A stretch of DNA of 64,000 nucleotides from the NCBI RefSeq assembly GCF_013284245.2, contig NZ_CP085876.1, positions 334,501 to 398,500 of the forward strand, read 5' to 3'. The notes beneath the pieces were generated by a model. The model was not told the origin of the DNA. It saw only the letters and a list, made by a program, of their open reading frames with translations, and ran no database searches. The DNA is from Brevibacillus sp. DP1.3A. Lineage in GTDB: Bacteria > Bacillota > Bacilli > Brevibacillales > Brevibacillaceae. Made by a program: the position numbers and the translations under genes. This document shows positions 8,322-17,045 of the stretch, piece by piece; position 1 is the stretch's first letter; every line of letters begins with the position of its first letter.

Positions 8322-8467
8322 CGCAATCGTTCGGATTTTCTCTTTTGATCTATCTTAAGAGGAGACCGTAGACTTTGCGTAAAAACGGGTGTCACTTCTC
8401 TTTGTTTACGAAGAAAAGTGCTCTTGTTTAGAATGATACGTTCTAATCAAGGGTACTTTTCTTTTTA
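8321..8467 (+). promoter_or_regulatory. Attenuator-like structured leader before the purine operon
   Basis: Three foldable parts follow the mpsC-like stop codon. First, ACGCAA (8321-8326) pairs with TTGCGT (8375-8380) around an inner 9-bp hairpin (8336-8344 with 8357-8365). Second, CACTTCTCTT (8393-8402) pairs with AAGAAAAGTG (8411-8420) in 9 of 10 positions. Third, a long terminator-type hairpin (8414-8460, loop 8434-8440) is followed by CTTTTT. The second and third structures share bases 8414-8420 and cannot form together, which is the antiterminator/terminator logic of riboswitches. I do not recognise a known aptamer. It could simply be the mpsC-like gene's terminator. Confidence 0.5.
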
Positions 8468-8518
8468 TTGTATCACCATATTTTGTCATCAAATGAACCC
8501 AACTGGAGGAGAATTACG

Positions 8519-9592
8519 ATGAAAAAATTACTTGCTGGAATTCTGTCTTTTTCTATGATGTCACTGGCTCTCGCTGGCTGTGGCAGCAATGATCAACCAC
8601 AAGCGGGAGGAGCTGGCGGTGAAGCCAAGGGTGAGCCACAAAAGCTGGTCATCTCCACATGGGGCTTTTCCGAAGACTTTTTCCGCAAAGAAGTATATGA
8701 GCCGTTTGAAAAAGAACATAACGTGAAAATCGTGCTGGAAATCGGGAACAACGCAGAACGACTGAACAAAATTCGCCAAGGAAGCTCCGATGTAGACTTG
8801 ATCTACCTCTCTGACTACTATGCACAGCAAGGGATTGAGAGTGGCGCATTTGAAAAAATCGACCGCAGCCGCATCCCGAACCTGGATCAAATCTACGACA
8901 TCGCCAAAGCACCACTGGGCGAGGAGTACGGTCCAGCTTACACGATTGGCCAATTCGGGATTGCCTATAATCCAAAACTCGTGAAAACAGAGATCAAGGA
9001 TTGGAAAGACCTGTGGAACCCAGAGCTGACGGGCAAGCTGACACTGCCAAGCATTACGTCCACAACTGGCCCGATGGTTCTCGACAGTGCTTCTGCGGTC
9101 GCGGGCAGCAAGGAATTTAACGAGGATCAAGCCTTTGCGAAAATGAAAGAAGTCAACCAAAATGTAGTGAAATTCTACGATAAGACTTCCGAATACGTGA
9201 ACATGTTTGGTCAAGAAGAAATCGGCGTAGGACCGATCATGGAAATGTACTTCAAAGACATCAAAGCCGCTGTTCCAGAAGCTGTTTTCGTACAACCTGC
9301 AAGCGGCGGATATGCGGTCATGAATACGGTTAACATCGTAAAAGGCTCGAAAAACAAAGCGCTGGCTGAAGACTTCATCAACTACCAGCTGAGCAAGGAA
9401 GTTCAGGAAAAAACAGCAAAAGCAAAAATCGATTCTCCTGTAAACAAGTCTGTTCAACTGACAGAAGAAGAAGCAAAAGGCGTAACGTACGGGGAAGAAA
9501 CTGTAAGCAAGCTGAAAATGCTGGACATGAAATTCGTTAACGAGCACTCTAAAGCATGGATTGACCGTTGGAATCGTGAAATCACGCAATAA
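8519..9592 (+). CDS. Extracellular solute-binding lipoprotein, spermidine/putrescine (PotD) type
   Basis: A 357-residue binding lipoprotein with lipobox Cys21 (LALAGC-G). The mature part begins KLVISTWGFSEDFFRKEV and has the bacterial solute-binding family 1/PotD architecture, including YGPAYTIGQFGIAYNPK and DWKDLWNPELTGKL. ATG 8519 has GGAGGAG upstream; a longer frame starts inside the leader. In PotABCD systems this protein delivers polyamines, but the gene sits with a nucleoside hydrolase and adenine deaminase and two Pot-type permeases, so a purine base or nucleoside ligand is more likely. A terminator separates it from the rest of the operon, probably leaving it in molar excess. Confidence 0.85.
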   Translation: MKKLLAGILSFSMMSLALAGCGSNDQPQAGGAGGEAKGEPQKLVISTWGFSEDFFRKEVYEPFEKEHNVKIVLEIGNNAERLNKIRQGSSDVDLIYLSDYYAQQGIESGAFEKIDRSRIPNLDQIYDIAKAPLGEEYGPAYTIGQFGIAYNPKLVKTEIKDWKDLWNPELTGKLTLPSITSTTGPMVLDSASAVAGSKEFNEDQAFAKMKEVNQNVVKFYDKTSEYVNMFGQEEIGVGPIMEMYFKDIKAAVPEAVFVQPASGGYAVMNTVNIVKGSKNKALAEDFINYQLSKEVQEKTAKAKIDSPVNKSVQLTEEEAKGVTYGEETVSKLKMLDMKFVNEHSKAWIDRWNREITQ

Positions 9593-9614
9593 CGAACGAT
9601 AGAAAAACAAAGGG

Positions 9615-9651
9615 CGAGGGTATAGACAATTTGGGATATACCCTCGTTTTT
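9615..9651 (+). terminator. Intercistronic terminator after the binding-protein gene
   Basis: CGAGGGTATA (9615-9624) pairs with TATACCCTCG (9637-9646), followed by five T residues. It would reduce read-through into the enzyme and permease genes. Confidence 0.82.
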
Positions 9652-9680
9652 CAACGTATAGGAAATTATAAAATAAATTC

Positions 9681-9720
9681 CGGAGCGCATGAAAACATTC
9701 CGCTAAAACGCGGTCGCTCC
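9681..9720 (+). other. Two-stem hairpin in the leader of the nucleoside hydrolase gene
   Basis: GGAGCG (9682-9687) pairs with CGCTCC (9715-9720) and encloses CCGC/GCGG (9700-9703 with 9710-9713). It lies between the intercistronic terminator and the next ribosome binding site. No T-run follows, so it is not a terminator; an mRNA-stability or regulatory role is possible. Confidence 0.45.
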
Positions 9721-9780
9721 ACGTTGAATAGGCCTCGATAGAAGTTTTCTTATGAGGAATGAACGTGAGGAGGACCACTC

Positions 9781-10710
9781 GTGCAAAAGATCATTCTTGA
9801 CGTGGATACGGGCATTGATGATGCGCTTGGCATTATTCTCGCTGTGAAGAGCGGGCAATTTGATCTGGTTGGCATCACTACGGTGAATGGCAACGTGTCG
9901 CTGCAAAAAGCTACAGAAAACACATGCAAAATTCTCGATTTCTTGCAAGTCGGTGAGCAAATCCCTGTTGTCTGCGGAGCATCTGAACCGTTGCTGCGAC
10001 CGTTATTTTTCGAGCACGCTGTACATGGTGAAGATGGCTTGGGAGGTGCCCTTGCCGGAGTTCCGATTTACAAGGAACCGACTGCTGGCTTTGCTCCTGA
10101 TTTCATCGTGGAAAACGTACTCGCGCATTCCGGAGAGATTACACTCATCATGACGGGACCGCTGACCAATTTGGCGCTGGCAGTGAAAAAATGCCCGGAG
10201 CTGGTCCAACACGTCAAGGAAGTCATTTTCATGGGTGGAGTGGTCCGCGAGCATGGCAATGTGACGCCGGTTGCGGAGTATAACATGTACGTCGATCCAG
10301 AGGCAGCGAAGGTTGTGTTTCATGCCGGATTCCCGCAATTGACGCTGGTTGGACTGGATGTGACGCGAAGAGTGCTGCTGAACGAGGAGCATATTCGCGA
10401 GCTAGGAGATACACCGATGGGCGAGTACGTAAGACAGAGTACGTCTGATTACCTACATCGCTATTTTCAGCGAAATGGCATTTATGCGTGCGCCATGCAT
10501 GATCCATTGGCTGTCGCAGTCGCACTCGATCCGAAGCTGGTGAAGAAGCAGAAGCTGTATGTAGATATTGAAACGAGAAGTGAGCTGTGTGATGGGCAAA
10601 CGGTTTGCGACTTTCAAAACCGCCTGAAAAAAGAACCGAACATAAACGTCTGTCTGGACGTAGATGCAGATGCGTTCTTTGCGCGTTTTATCGGCGCATT
10701 GAAAGCCTGA
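9781..10710 (+). CDS. Inosine-uridine preferring nucleoside hydrolase
   Basis: A 309-residue cytoplasmic hydrolase that splits ribonucleosides to base and ribose. The calcium-binding family signature DVDTGIDDA is at residues 7-15; MTGPLTNLALAV and the MGG..REHGNVTPVAEYNMYVDPEA region complete the active site, with HDP near residue 240 (AMHDPLAVA). Length is typical of the IU-NH family. The GTG start at 9781 is preceded by GAGGAGG. Sitting between a Pot-type binding protein and the permeases, it would act on imported nucleosides and feed bases to the adenine deaminase at the operon's end. Confidence 0.93.
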   Translation: MQKIILDVDTGIDDALGIILAVKSGQFDLVGITTVNGNVSLQKATENTCKILDFLQVGEQIPVVCGASEPLLRPLFFEHAVHGEDGLGGALAGVPIYKEPTAGFAPDFIVENVLAHSGEITLIMTGPLTNLALAVKKCPELVQHVKEVIFMGGVVREHGNVTPVAEYNMYVDPEAAKVVFHAGFPQLTLVGLDVTRRVLLNEEHIRELGDTPMGEYVRQSTSDYLHRYFQRNGIYACAMHDPLAVAVALDPKLVKKQKLYVDIETRSELCDGQTVCDFQNRLKKEPNINVCLDVDADAFFARFIGALKA

Positions 10711-10736
10711 CGATACCGTGAACGGGAGTTAATCAG

Positions 10737-11558
10737 ATGAGAAAAACGGGTCTTTATTTATTGCTGTTGCCGGGTGTGCTGTTTTTGACGCTGTTCATGG
10801 TCATTCCGATCGTGATGACGATTGCATCCACCTTTTATCAAGATGGTAGCTTTACGATTCAAGGCTATCTGCAATTTCTTACCGACGCGTACTTCCTGAA
10901 AATTATGCTGACAACGCTGCAGGTCAGTCTGGTCACGACGATTGCGTGTGTTCTGATTGGTTTTCCTGCCGCGTACTACATTTCCAAGCTGGGCCCACGC
11001 AAAAAGGGCATCCTGCTGGCATTGGCGATTTTTCCTTTGCTGACTAGCTCTGTCGTGCGGTCGTTCTCTTGGATGATTATTCTCGGAAAAAAGGGCTTAT
11101 TGAATAGCTCGCTGCTTGCAATCGGGCTCATCGATAAGCCGTTGGAAATATTGTATACGCCGACTGCGATGATGATTGGTTTGATTCATCTGTTCCTGCC
11201 GCTGATCATTATTACGCTGGTAGGGGTGATGGAAAACATCGATCCAGATTTGCTGAAGGCGGCGGAGAGCTTGGGTGCTTCCAAGTTGATTGCCTTCTGG
11301 AAGGTCATTGTGCCACTTAGTGTACCGGGACTCATCATCGGTAGCATTCTGGTGTTTGTCGGAAGCTTGACCGCCTACACCACGCCTGCCCTGCTAGGTG
11401 GAAAACAGCGGGTCATCTCCACGTTCCTGTATCAAAATGCGATTACGCTCAATGACTGGCATTTGGCTTCTGTCATTGCCACGATCATGATTGTCATTAC
11501 ATTTGTCGTCATCTATTTCATGAACAAGCTGGCGACGAAATTAAATCCGAAGGGGTAG
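10737..11558 (+). CDS. ABC transporter permease, PotB type
   Basis: A 273-residue inner-membrane protein with about six hydrophobic segments and the binding-protein-dependent permease loop EAA-like motif AAESLGASKLIAFWKVIVPLSVPG (around residues 178-200), which contacts the ATPase. It resembles PotB of the spermidine/putrescine importer, including the start KTGLYLLLLPGVLFLTLFMVIPI. It starts 26 bases after the nucleoside hydrolase and 5 bases before the next permease. Substrate is inferred to be purine-related from context. Confidence 0.9.
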   Translation: MRKTGLYLLLLPGVLFLTLFMVIPIVMTIASTFYQDGSFTIQGYLQFLTDAYFLKIMLTTLQVSLVTTIACVLIGFPAAYYISKLGPRKKGILLALAIFPLLTSSVVRSFSWMIILGKKGLLNSSLLAIGLIDKPLEILYTPTAMMIGLIHLFLPLIIITLVGVMENIDPDLLKAAESLGASKLIAFWKVIVPLSVPGLIIGSILVFVGSLTAYTTPALLGGKQRVISTFLYQNAITLNDWHLASVIATIMIVITFVVIYFMNKLATKLNPKG

Positions 11559-11563
11559 AAGTT

Positions 11564-12352
11564 ATGCAGGAGAAAAATCGCGGGTTGGCCCTGTTTACCT
11601 CTCTCGTCTTTCTGTTTTTGCTAGGGCCGCTCATTATCATTTCTTTTACGTCGTTTGAGCCGGGGAGCGTCTTGAAGTTTCCGCCGGAGGGCTTTTCCTG
11701 GCGGTGGTACGAAAACATTTTCAATGTAGAAATGTTCATGACGACATTCAAGACGTCGATGTTCGTTTCCTTGCTGGGGAATCTCTTGGCGCTCTTGTTG
11801 GGGATTCCAGCAGCCTATGCACTCAGTCGCTTTGATTTTCGCGGCAAGGGCATCTTGAATGGCATTTTCATCTCACCTGTCCTGATTCCGGGTATCGTGA
11901 TGGGCTTTGCCATGCTGAAATACGTCATTGTCGTGTACAATTTGCCGATTTATGCGGGACTTCTCGTCGGTCATACGGTGCTGATGCTTCCGTTTATCAT
12001 TCGCGTCATTGCATCTTCCTTGTCCAATTTTGACTTCGCCATTGAAGAAGCGGCTTTAAGCCTTGGGGCAGGTCGTCTCGAAACCTTTTTCAAAGTCGTC
12101 TTGCCGAATATTCGCTCCGGGATTATTGCTGCGATTCTGATCGCTTTTCTGGAGTCGTTCAACAACGTAGATATCTCTGTTTTCATGACAGGACCAGGGG
12201 TAAGCACGCTGCCGATCCAGATGCTGACGTACGTAGAAAACAACTTCGATCCGACGATCGCTGCTATTTCCGTGCTGCTCATGATTCTTACGGCTATTCT
12301 CATGTTCATCATTGAACGTCTGATGGGGCTTTCCTACTTTACAAAACGATAA
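11564..12352 (+). CDS. ABC transporter permease, PotC type
   Basis: A 262-residue partner permease. It has about six transmembrane segments and the EAA loop EEAALSLGAGRLETFFKVVLPN (around residues 162-183). The N-terminal half contains the PotC-like FTSFEPGSVLKFPPEGFSWRWYENI. It lies 5 bases after the PotB-like gene and 15 bases before the ATPase gene. With them it would form a heterodimeric channel. Confidence 0.9.
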   Translation: MQEKNRGLALFTSLVFLFLLGPLIIISFTSFEPGSVLKFPPEGFSWRWYENIFNVEMFMTTFKTSMFVSLLGNLLALLLGIPAAYALSRFDFRGKGILNGIFISPVLIPGIVMGFAMLKYVIVVYNLPIYAGLLVGHTVLMLPFIIRVIASSLSNFDFAIEEAALSLGAGRLETFFKVVLPNIRSGIIAAILIAFLESFNNVDISVFMTGPGVSTLPIQMLTYVENNFDPTIAAISVLLMILTAILMFIIERLMGLSYFTKR

Positions 12353-12367
12353 CGGAGGCATCAACTC

Positions 12368-13429
12368 ATGGCATTGCTCACGCTGGAAAACGTATCGGTT
12401 GCCTATGACAATCAATATATTTTGCAAAACTTCAATCTCAATATCGAAAAAGGACAGCTCATCTCTTTGCTCGGTCCGAGCGGTTGCGGAAAGACGACGA
12501 CACTGCGCTTGATTGCGGGCTTTCTGGAAGCAAAAGATGGTCGGTTCATGTTTGACGGAAAAGATTATACGCGGGTTCCGGTCAACAAGCGCAACTTCGG
12601 ATTTGTGTTCCAGAGCTATGCGCTGTTTCCGCACCTTTCTGTATTCGATAACGTGGCATTCGGTTTGCGCCTGCGCAAGGTCAATGAAACAGAGGTAAAG
12701 ACCCGGGTGCAGCAAATTCTCGAAGTCGTGAGTCTCGGCGGCTATGAAAAGCGTTTCCCGAAGGAGCTGTCTGGTGGTCAAAGACAGCGCGTGGCGATTG
12801 CCCGGGCACTGGTGATTCAGCCTGACCTGCTGCTGTTCGATGAGCCGCTCAGTAACCTCGATGCCAACCTGCGGATCAACATGCGCGTAGAAATCCGTCG
12901 CATTCAGCAGGAGCTGGGAATTACGACTGTGTACGTATCGCATGACCAGGAGGAGTGCTTCTCCATCTCGGATCAGGTGGCGATTATGAACAAGGGTGTG
13001 ATCGAGCAGCTCGACGATCCAGCCACGATTTTCAAATATCCGAAGACGGAGTTTATCGCTCGCTTTATCGGTTTTACCAACTTCATCGACTTCGCAGAGC
13101 GCACCGAGCAGAACGGAGAAATCGGCCTGCGTGTCGGTGACCATCATTTTACCGCGTCCAAAAATCCGGGCACGGCGAATCCGTCCGGCAAAAAATGCGC
13201 AATGCGACCAGATGACCTTCTCGTAACGACAGAAGAGAGCACCGAGTCTGGAATGAACCGTTTGCGCGGAACGGTAAAGGTAAGCACGTTTTTGGGACGC
13301 AGCTATCAATATGTCGTGGAAACAGAGTTGGGCGACTTCACGGTCAATCAGGAGATGGAAACGCCGTACAAGACTGGCCTGAACGTCAATCTGCTGTTTC
13401 CAAAAGACAAAGTGGTACTCGTGGACTAA
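12368..13429 (+). CDS. ABC transporter ATPase, PotA type
   Basis: A 353-residue ATPase with Walker A GPSGCGKTT, signature LSGGQRQR, Walker B LLLFDEPLSNLD and H-loop VSHDQEE, followed after about residue 240 by the TOBE domain typical of PotA, FbpC and MalK-type ATPases (FIGFTNFID, AMRPDDLLV, LGRSYQYVVET). It powers the two permeases before it. The adenine deaminase gene begins 18 bases later behind a strong AGGAGG site, so it is in the same operon. Confidence 0.92.
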   Translation: MALLTLENVSVAYDNQYILQNFNLNIEKGQLISLLGPSGCGKTTTLRLIAGFLEAKDGRFMFDGKDYTRVPVNKRNFGFVFQSYALFPHLSVFDNVAFGLRLRKVNETEVKTRVQQILEVVSLGGYEKRFPKELSGGQRQRVAIARALVIQPDLLLFDEPLSNLDANLRINMRVEIRRIQQELGITTVYVSHDQEECFSISDQVAIMNKGVIEQLDDPATIFKYPKTEFIARFIGFTNFIDFAERTEQNGEIGLRVGDHHFTASKNPGTANPSGKKCAMRPDDLLVTTEESTESGMNRLRGTVKVSTFLGRSYQYVVETELGDFTVNQEMETPYKTGLNVNLLFPKDKVVLVD

Positions 13430-13447
13430 AGACAGGAGGTTATTTTC

Positions 13448-15157
13448 GTGAAGGTCGATTTGTTGATTCAAGACGTCCAAGTGTTTAACAGCTATTTTAA
13501 AAAGTTCATCAAAGGAAACGTCGCTGTTTTGGATGGACGATTCTTCTATATTGGTGAGCGGAGTACGGAAACATTTGAAGCTGCCGAGATCGCGGACGGA
13601 CAAGGTCGCTACATGATTCCTGGTCTGGTCGATATTCACTTGCATATTGAGAGCACGATGGTGACGCCGGAGACATTTTCCTTTGGCTTGATTCAAAACG
13701 GAGTGACAACGATCGTACCGGAGCCGCATGAGATGGCCAATGTGTTCGGAATTGAAGGGATCAAAGAGATGATTCGTGCGAGCCGTGATTGTGTCGTTGA
13801 TATGCTGTATGCGATCCCGAGTTCCGTACCAGCTACCTCGATGGAAACGACAGGTGGGTCTGTCGAGATGGCAGACATGGACGAGCTCTTGCGTTCCGAA
13901 GAGATCATTTGCCTCGGCGAAATCATGAATTACGTAGACATCATCAAGGACCCTGACTGCAAGACGAATCGCATCCTGGAGCATATCCGCAAGACGTATC
14001 CAAAGCTCGTCATCGAGGGGCACGTCCCGAAATTGCTTGATTTGGACCTGCATCGCGTCATTTATGCGGGAGTGGACTCCGATCATACGCACCAGACGCG
14101 TGAGGGCATGGAAGCGAGAATTGCAGCAGGCATGTTTCTAGAGATTCAAGAAAAATCGATGACGGATGAAGTCATGGATTATTTGATCAAGGAAGATGTT
14201 TCTGAGCATTTTTGTTTTGTGACGGATGATGTGATGACCGATTCTTTGGTCAATCGTGGACATTTGAACCATATCGTCAAAAAAGCCATTCAAATGGGCA
14301 TGCAGCCAGAGCGCGCGATCTACGCGAGTACATTTACCCCAGCCAGACGTATGAACATGACGGATCGAGGGGCGATTGCTCCTGGCAAAATAGCGGACTT
14401 CCTGTTGTTGTCTGATCTGCATGAACTCAAGATCGAACGCGTCTATAAAAATGGGAAGAAAGCTTACGACGTCAAGGAAGAGTACCGACAAGTGGTCAAA
14501 GAAAAGCAGTTTCCTGCGCACTTTTATGAGAGCATCAAGCTATCGCCACTTACGGAGCAAGACTTCCACGTCACAGTAGATGTGCCAGACAATCGCTATC
14601 CATGTCGGGTCATGCTCGTTCAAAACGGTTCTACTTTTACAGAGGATCACCGTGGAATCGCTGAGGTGCGGGAAGGACAACTCTTGTGGGAGGAGAGCCC
14701 GTACGGCTTGATCGCCGTCTTTGAACGCTATGGCAAAAACGGCAATCGCGGCTATGGATTGATCAGCGGCGATACGATCAAGCGAGGTGCGGTAGCCACC
14801 AGCTATTCGCATGACAACCACAATCTCTTGGTTGTCGGACACAATCCGCACGATATGATGGTCGCAGCCAATGAAGTCATTCGCAACCAAGGTGGTTTTT
14901 ACGTGGTGGAGGATGGCAAGGTGATCGCGAGCCTTCATTTGCCGGTCGGAGGCATTTTGACAGAGGAACCATTGGAAAAAACCGCAAAGGAAGTCGAACA
15001 ACTTCGCCGTGCTATGGAGTCGCTCGGTTACGATCACTACAACCCGATCATGTCGATCAGCACGCATTCCCTACCGGTCAGTCCAGCCTTGAAGCTGACG
15101 GATCTGGGGTTGATCGATGTAAATGACGGGAAAATTGTTCCAATGCTATTGATGTGA
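13448..15157 (+). CDS. adeC: Adenine deaminase
   Basis: A 569-residue amidohydrolase that converts adenine to hypoxanthine and ammonia. The metal-binding HxH motif is H64-L-H66 in PGLVDIHLHIESTMV; further family segments are EPHEMANVFG, GHVPKLLDLDLHR, TDDV and the C-terminal cap MSISTHSLPVSPALKLTDLG. Length agrees with the AdeC/Ade family. GTG 13448 follows ACAGGAGG. As last gene of the operon it completes a route: import, nucleoside cleavage by the hydrolase, then adenine deamination into the hypoxanthine/guanine pool. It ends at a strong terminator. Confidence 0.95.
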   Translation: MKVDLLIQDVQVFNSYFKKFIKGNVAVLDGRFFYIGERSTETFEAAEIADGQGRYMIPGLVDIHLHIESTMVTPETFSFGLIQNGVTTIVPEPHEMANVFGIEGIKEMIRASRDCVVDMLYAIPSSVPATSMETTGGSVEMADMDELLRSEEIICLGEIMNYVDIIKDPDCKTNRILEHIRKTYPKLVIEGHVPKLLDLDLHRVIYAGVDSDHTHQTREGMEARIAAGMFLEIQEKSMTDEVMDYLIKEDVSEHFCFVTDDVMTDSLVNRGHLNHIVKKAIQMGMQPERAIYASTFTPARRMNMTDRGAIAPGKIADFLLLSDLHELKIERVYKNGKKAYDVKEEYRQVVKEKQFPAHFYESIKLSPLTEQDFHVTVDVPDNRYPCRVMLVQNGSTFTEDHRGIAEVREGQLLWEESPYGLIAVFERYGKNGNRGYGLISGDTIKRGAVATSYSHDNHNLLVVGHNPHDMMVAANEVIRNQGGFYVVEDGKVIASLHLPVGGILTEEPLEKTAKEVEQLRRAMESLGYDHYNPIMSISTHSLPVSPALKLTDLGLIDVNDGKIVPMLLM

Positions 15158-15203
15158 AAAAGTTGCTTGCTGAAAAGAAAGTTTTCGGCAAGCAACTTTT
15201 TTT
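15157..15203 (+). terminator. Terminator of the purine operon
   Basis: AAAAGTTGCTTGC (from 15157) pairs with GCAAGCAACTTTT (about 15187-15200) and is followed by a T-run. Confidence 0.92.
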
Positions 15204-15393
15204 GATCTAATAGTCCCGAAAGAAGCATATAAATTTTCATGCATAGGTATACATTCCTGAATCATCTCCCTATTTCCTTACAGGAATTCGGGTATTTGGT
15301 AGGTTTTGGTTTAGGTATTCAGAATCTGGGAGATTGGGAAAATTTTCTGTAACATGGTATTCGATCCTAATCCAGGAAAGAGGAGATAAATAA

Positions 15394-16878
15394 ATGGATA
15401 ACGTAGGGTTGAGAAACACACTGTTCAGTAAAGGGCTGTCGCTTTTGTTCATGCTGGCTATGATGCTGGTGGCGGGCGCAGCTACTCTCGTGTTTGCTGA
15501 GAAAGCCTCGGCACACGGGTACATCGAATCACCAGCGAGTCGCTCTTACTTGTGTAAGACGGGGCAAAACACAGGCTGCGGTCAAATTCAGTATGAGCCG
15601 CAAAGCGTGGAGGGCATTGGTTCGTTCCCGCAATCTGGTCCTGCCGATGGTGAATTTACCGGTGCAGGCCGCTATCCTGAGCTTTACACACAAACAGCAG
15701 ATCGCTGGACCAAGATTACCTTGCAGGGTGGACAAAATGCGTTTACTTGGAATCTGACAGCCCCGCATAGTACAGCGGAGTGGAAATATTACATCACGAA
15801 AAAAGATTGGAATCCAAACAAGCCACTTTCCCGAACTGATCTGGAACTGTTCTGCTCGTTCCAGGACGGAGGGAAAAGACCGCCATTCACGGTAACGCAT
15901 TCGTGCAATGTACCGACAGATCGTAGCGGTTACCACATTATTTTGGGTGTTTGGGAAATTGCCGATACGGGCATGGCCTTTTACCAGGCGATTGACGTGA
16001 ATCTGATTAACAATGGAACAGGTATCGTAGAAAAGCCTACTGTTCCAGGCAATGTGACTTCCGTATCGCAAACAGCTACAAGCATCGAGCTTGGCTGGAC
16101 AAAATCCGTGGCAACTGAGGGAATCAAGCAGTACGACGTGTATCGCGATGGCAAATTAATCGCATCTACCAAAGATACAGCATACACGGACAAAGATTTG
16201 ACGCCTGCTACGGCTTATAGCTATACCGTTGTGGCAGTTGATAGCAAAGGGAAAGAGTCTAACGCTAGCAAAGCACTTACCGTTCGCACAAAAGCAGAAG
16301 ATATCGTGGATACAGAAGCACCGACTGCACCAGCAGGAATCATGACTCACCATCCAACAGAGACAGAAATCGACCTCATGTGGAGTCCTTCCCGTGACAA
16401 TGTTGGTGTGGTGAAATACGAGGTGTACCGTGATGGTTCTCGCGTAGGGACAGTCGCGCAGCCTTCCTTTGTTGATAAAGGATTAACGGCAGGAACATCT
16501 TATACGTATACGGTCAAGGCAGTTGATGCCGCAGGAAATATTTCCGAAGAGAGCGCACCTTTTGCTGCAAGCACAAAGGAGAAAAAGCCTGAAGTACCAG
16601 GTGAAATCGCCGAGTGGGATTCCTCAGCTGTGTATGTACAGGGCGACCGCGTCTTGTATGATGGACTGGAATTCGTAGCAAAATGGTGGGTAACTGGAGA
16701 AAAGCCAGACCATTCCGATGCGTGGAAGCTGGTGAGCGATGTTGTACTGTCGTGGGATTCCGGCAAAGCGTATGATGGCGGAGCGCAAGTGAACTACGGA
16801 GACAAGGTTTATGAGGCGAAATGGTGGACCAAAGGCGAAGAGCCAGGGAAAGCCGATGTATGGAAGCTGGCTGAATAA
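15394..16878 (+). CDS. Secreted lytic polysaccharide monooxygenase (AA10) with two FnIII and two CBM5/12-type domains
   Basis: A 494-residue secreted copper enzyme that oxidatively cleaves crystalline chitin or cellulose. The signal peptide ends ASA-H, making His41 the mature N-terminus and first copper ligand; His125 (TAPHSTAEW) is the second. The AA10 domain spans about 41-205 with the chitin-type start HGYIESPASRSYLC. Two fibronectin III domains follow (about 214-301 and 306-394), then two small aromatic-rich chitin-binding modules (about 404-448 and 450-494), each with AKWW and a WKL end. The domain set is like Bacillus and Serratia-type chitin-binding proteins. AGAGGAG precedes the ATG. 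It is a single-gene unit. Confidence 0.95.
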   Translation: MDNVGLRNTLFSKGLSLLFMLAMMLVAGAATLVFAEKASAHGYIESPASRSYLCKTGQNTGCGQIQYEPQSVEGIGSFPQSGPADGEFTGAGRYPELYTQTADRWTKITLQGGQNAFTWNLTAPHSTAEWKYYITKKDWNPNKPLSRTDLELFCSFQDGGKRPPFTVTHSCNVPTDRSGYHIILGVWEIADTGMAFYQAIDVNLINNGTGIVEKPTVPGNVTSVSQTATSIELGWTKSVATEGIKQYDVYRDGKLIASTKDTAYTDKDLTPATAYSYTVVAVDSKGKESNASKALTVRTKAEDIVDTEAPTAPAGIMTHHPTETEIDLMWSPSRDNVGVVKYEVYRDGSRVGTVAQPSFVDKGLTAGTSYTYTVKAVDAAGNISEESAPFAASTKEKKPEVPGEIAEWDSSAVYVQGDRVLYDGLEFVAKWWVTGEKPDHSDAWKLVSDVVLSWDSGKAYDGGAQVNYGDKVYEAKWWTKGEEPGKADVWKLAE

Positions 16879-16882
16879 TGTT

Positions 16883-16912
16883 GCAAAGCCCGGGTGAACT
16901 GCCTGGGCTTTG
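16883..16912 (+). terminator. Terminator after the LPMO gene
   Basis: CAAAGCCCGG and CTGGGCTTTG form a 10-bp stem with a T/G-rich tail just after the stop codon. Confidence 0.8.
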
Positions 16913-17045
16913 TTGTGTAAATGCAGCCACTATTTTGCTGATTCCTACTTGTTTTGATATACTTATAATTTGAACGATAAACAGTCTCCGACCACAGTTG
17001 ATGCGGGATTGTTGCCCATCTTATAAGGTTAGAAGGAAATGAAAA

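Noticed and set aside
8321-8467. Known purine or preQ1 riboswitch in the leader of the purine operon
   Set aside because: The conserved junction sequences of the purine class and the preQ1 loop/tail pattern could not be found on either strand.
8561-9778. A 405-codon minus-strand frame opposite the binding-protein gene
   Set aside because: Phe/Cys/Arg-rich antisense shadow of a clear lipoprotein gene.
12056-14092. A 678-codon open frame on the minus strand across the permease, ATPase and adenine deaminase genes
   Set aside because: It lies antisense to three well-recognised genes, has no family features and no ribosome binding site; it arises from codon bias of the real genes.
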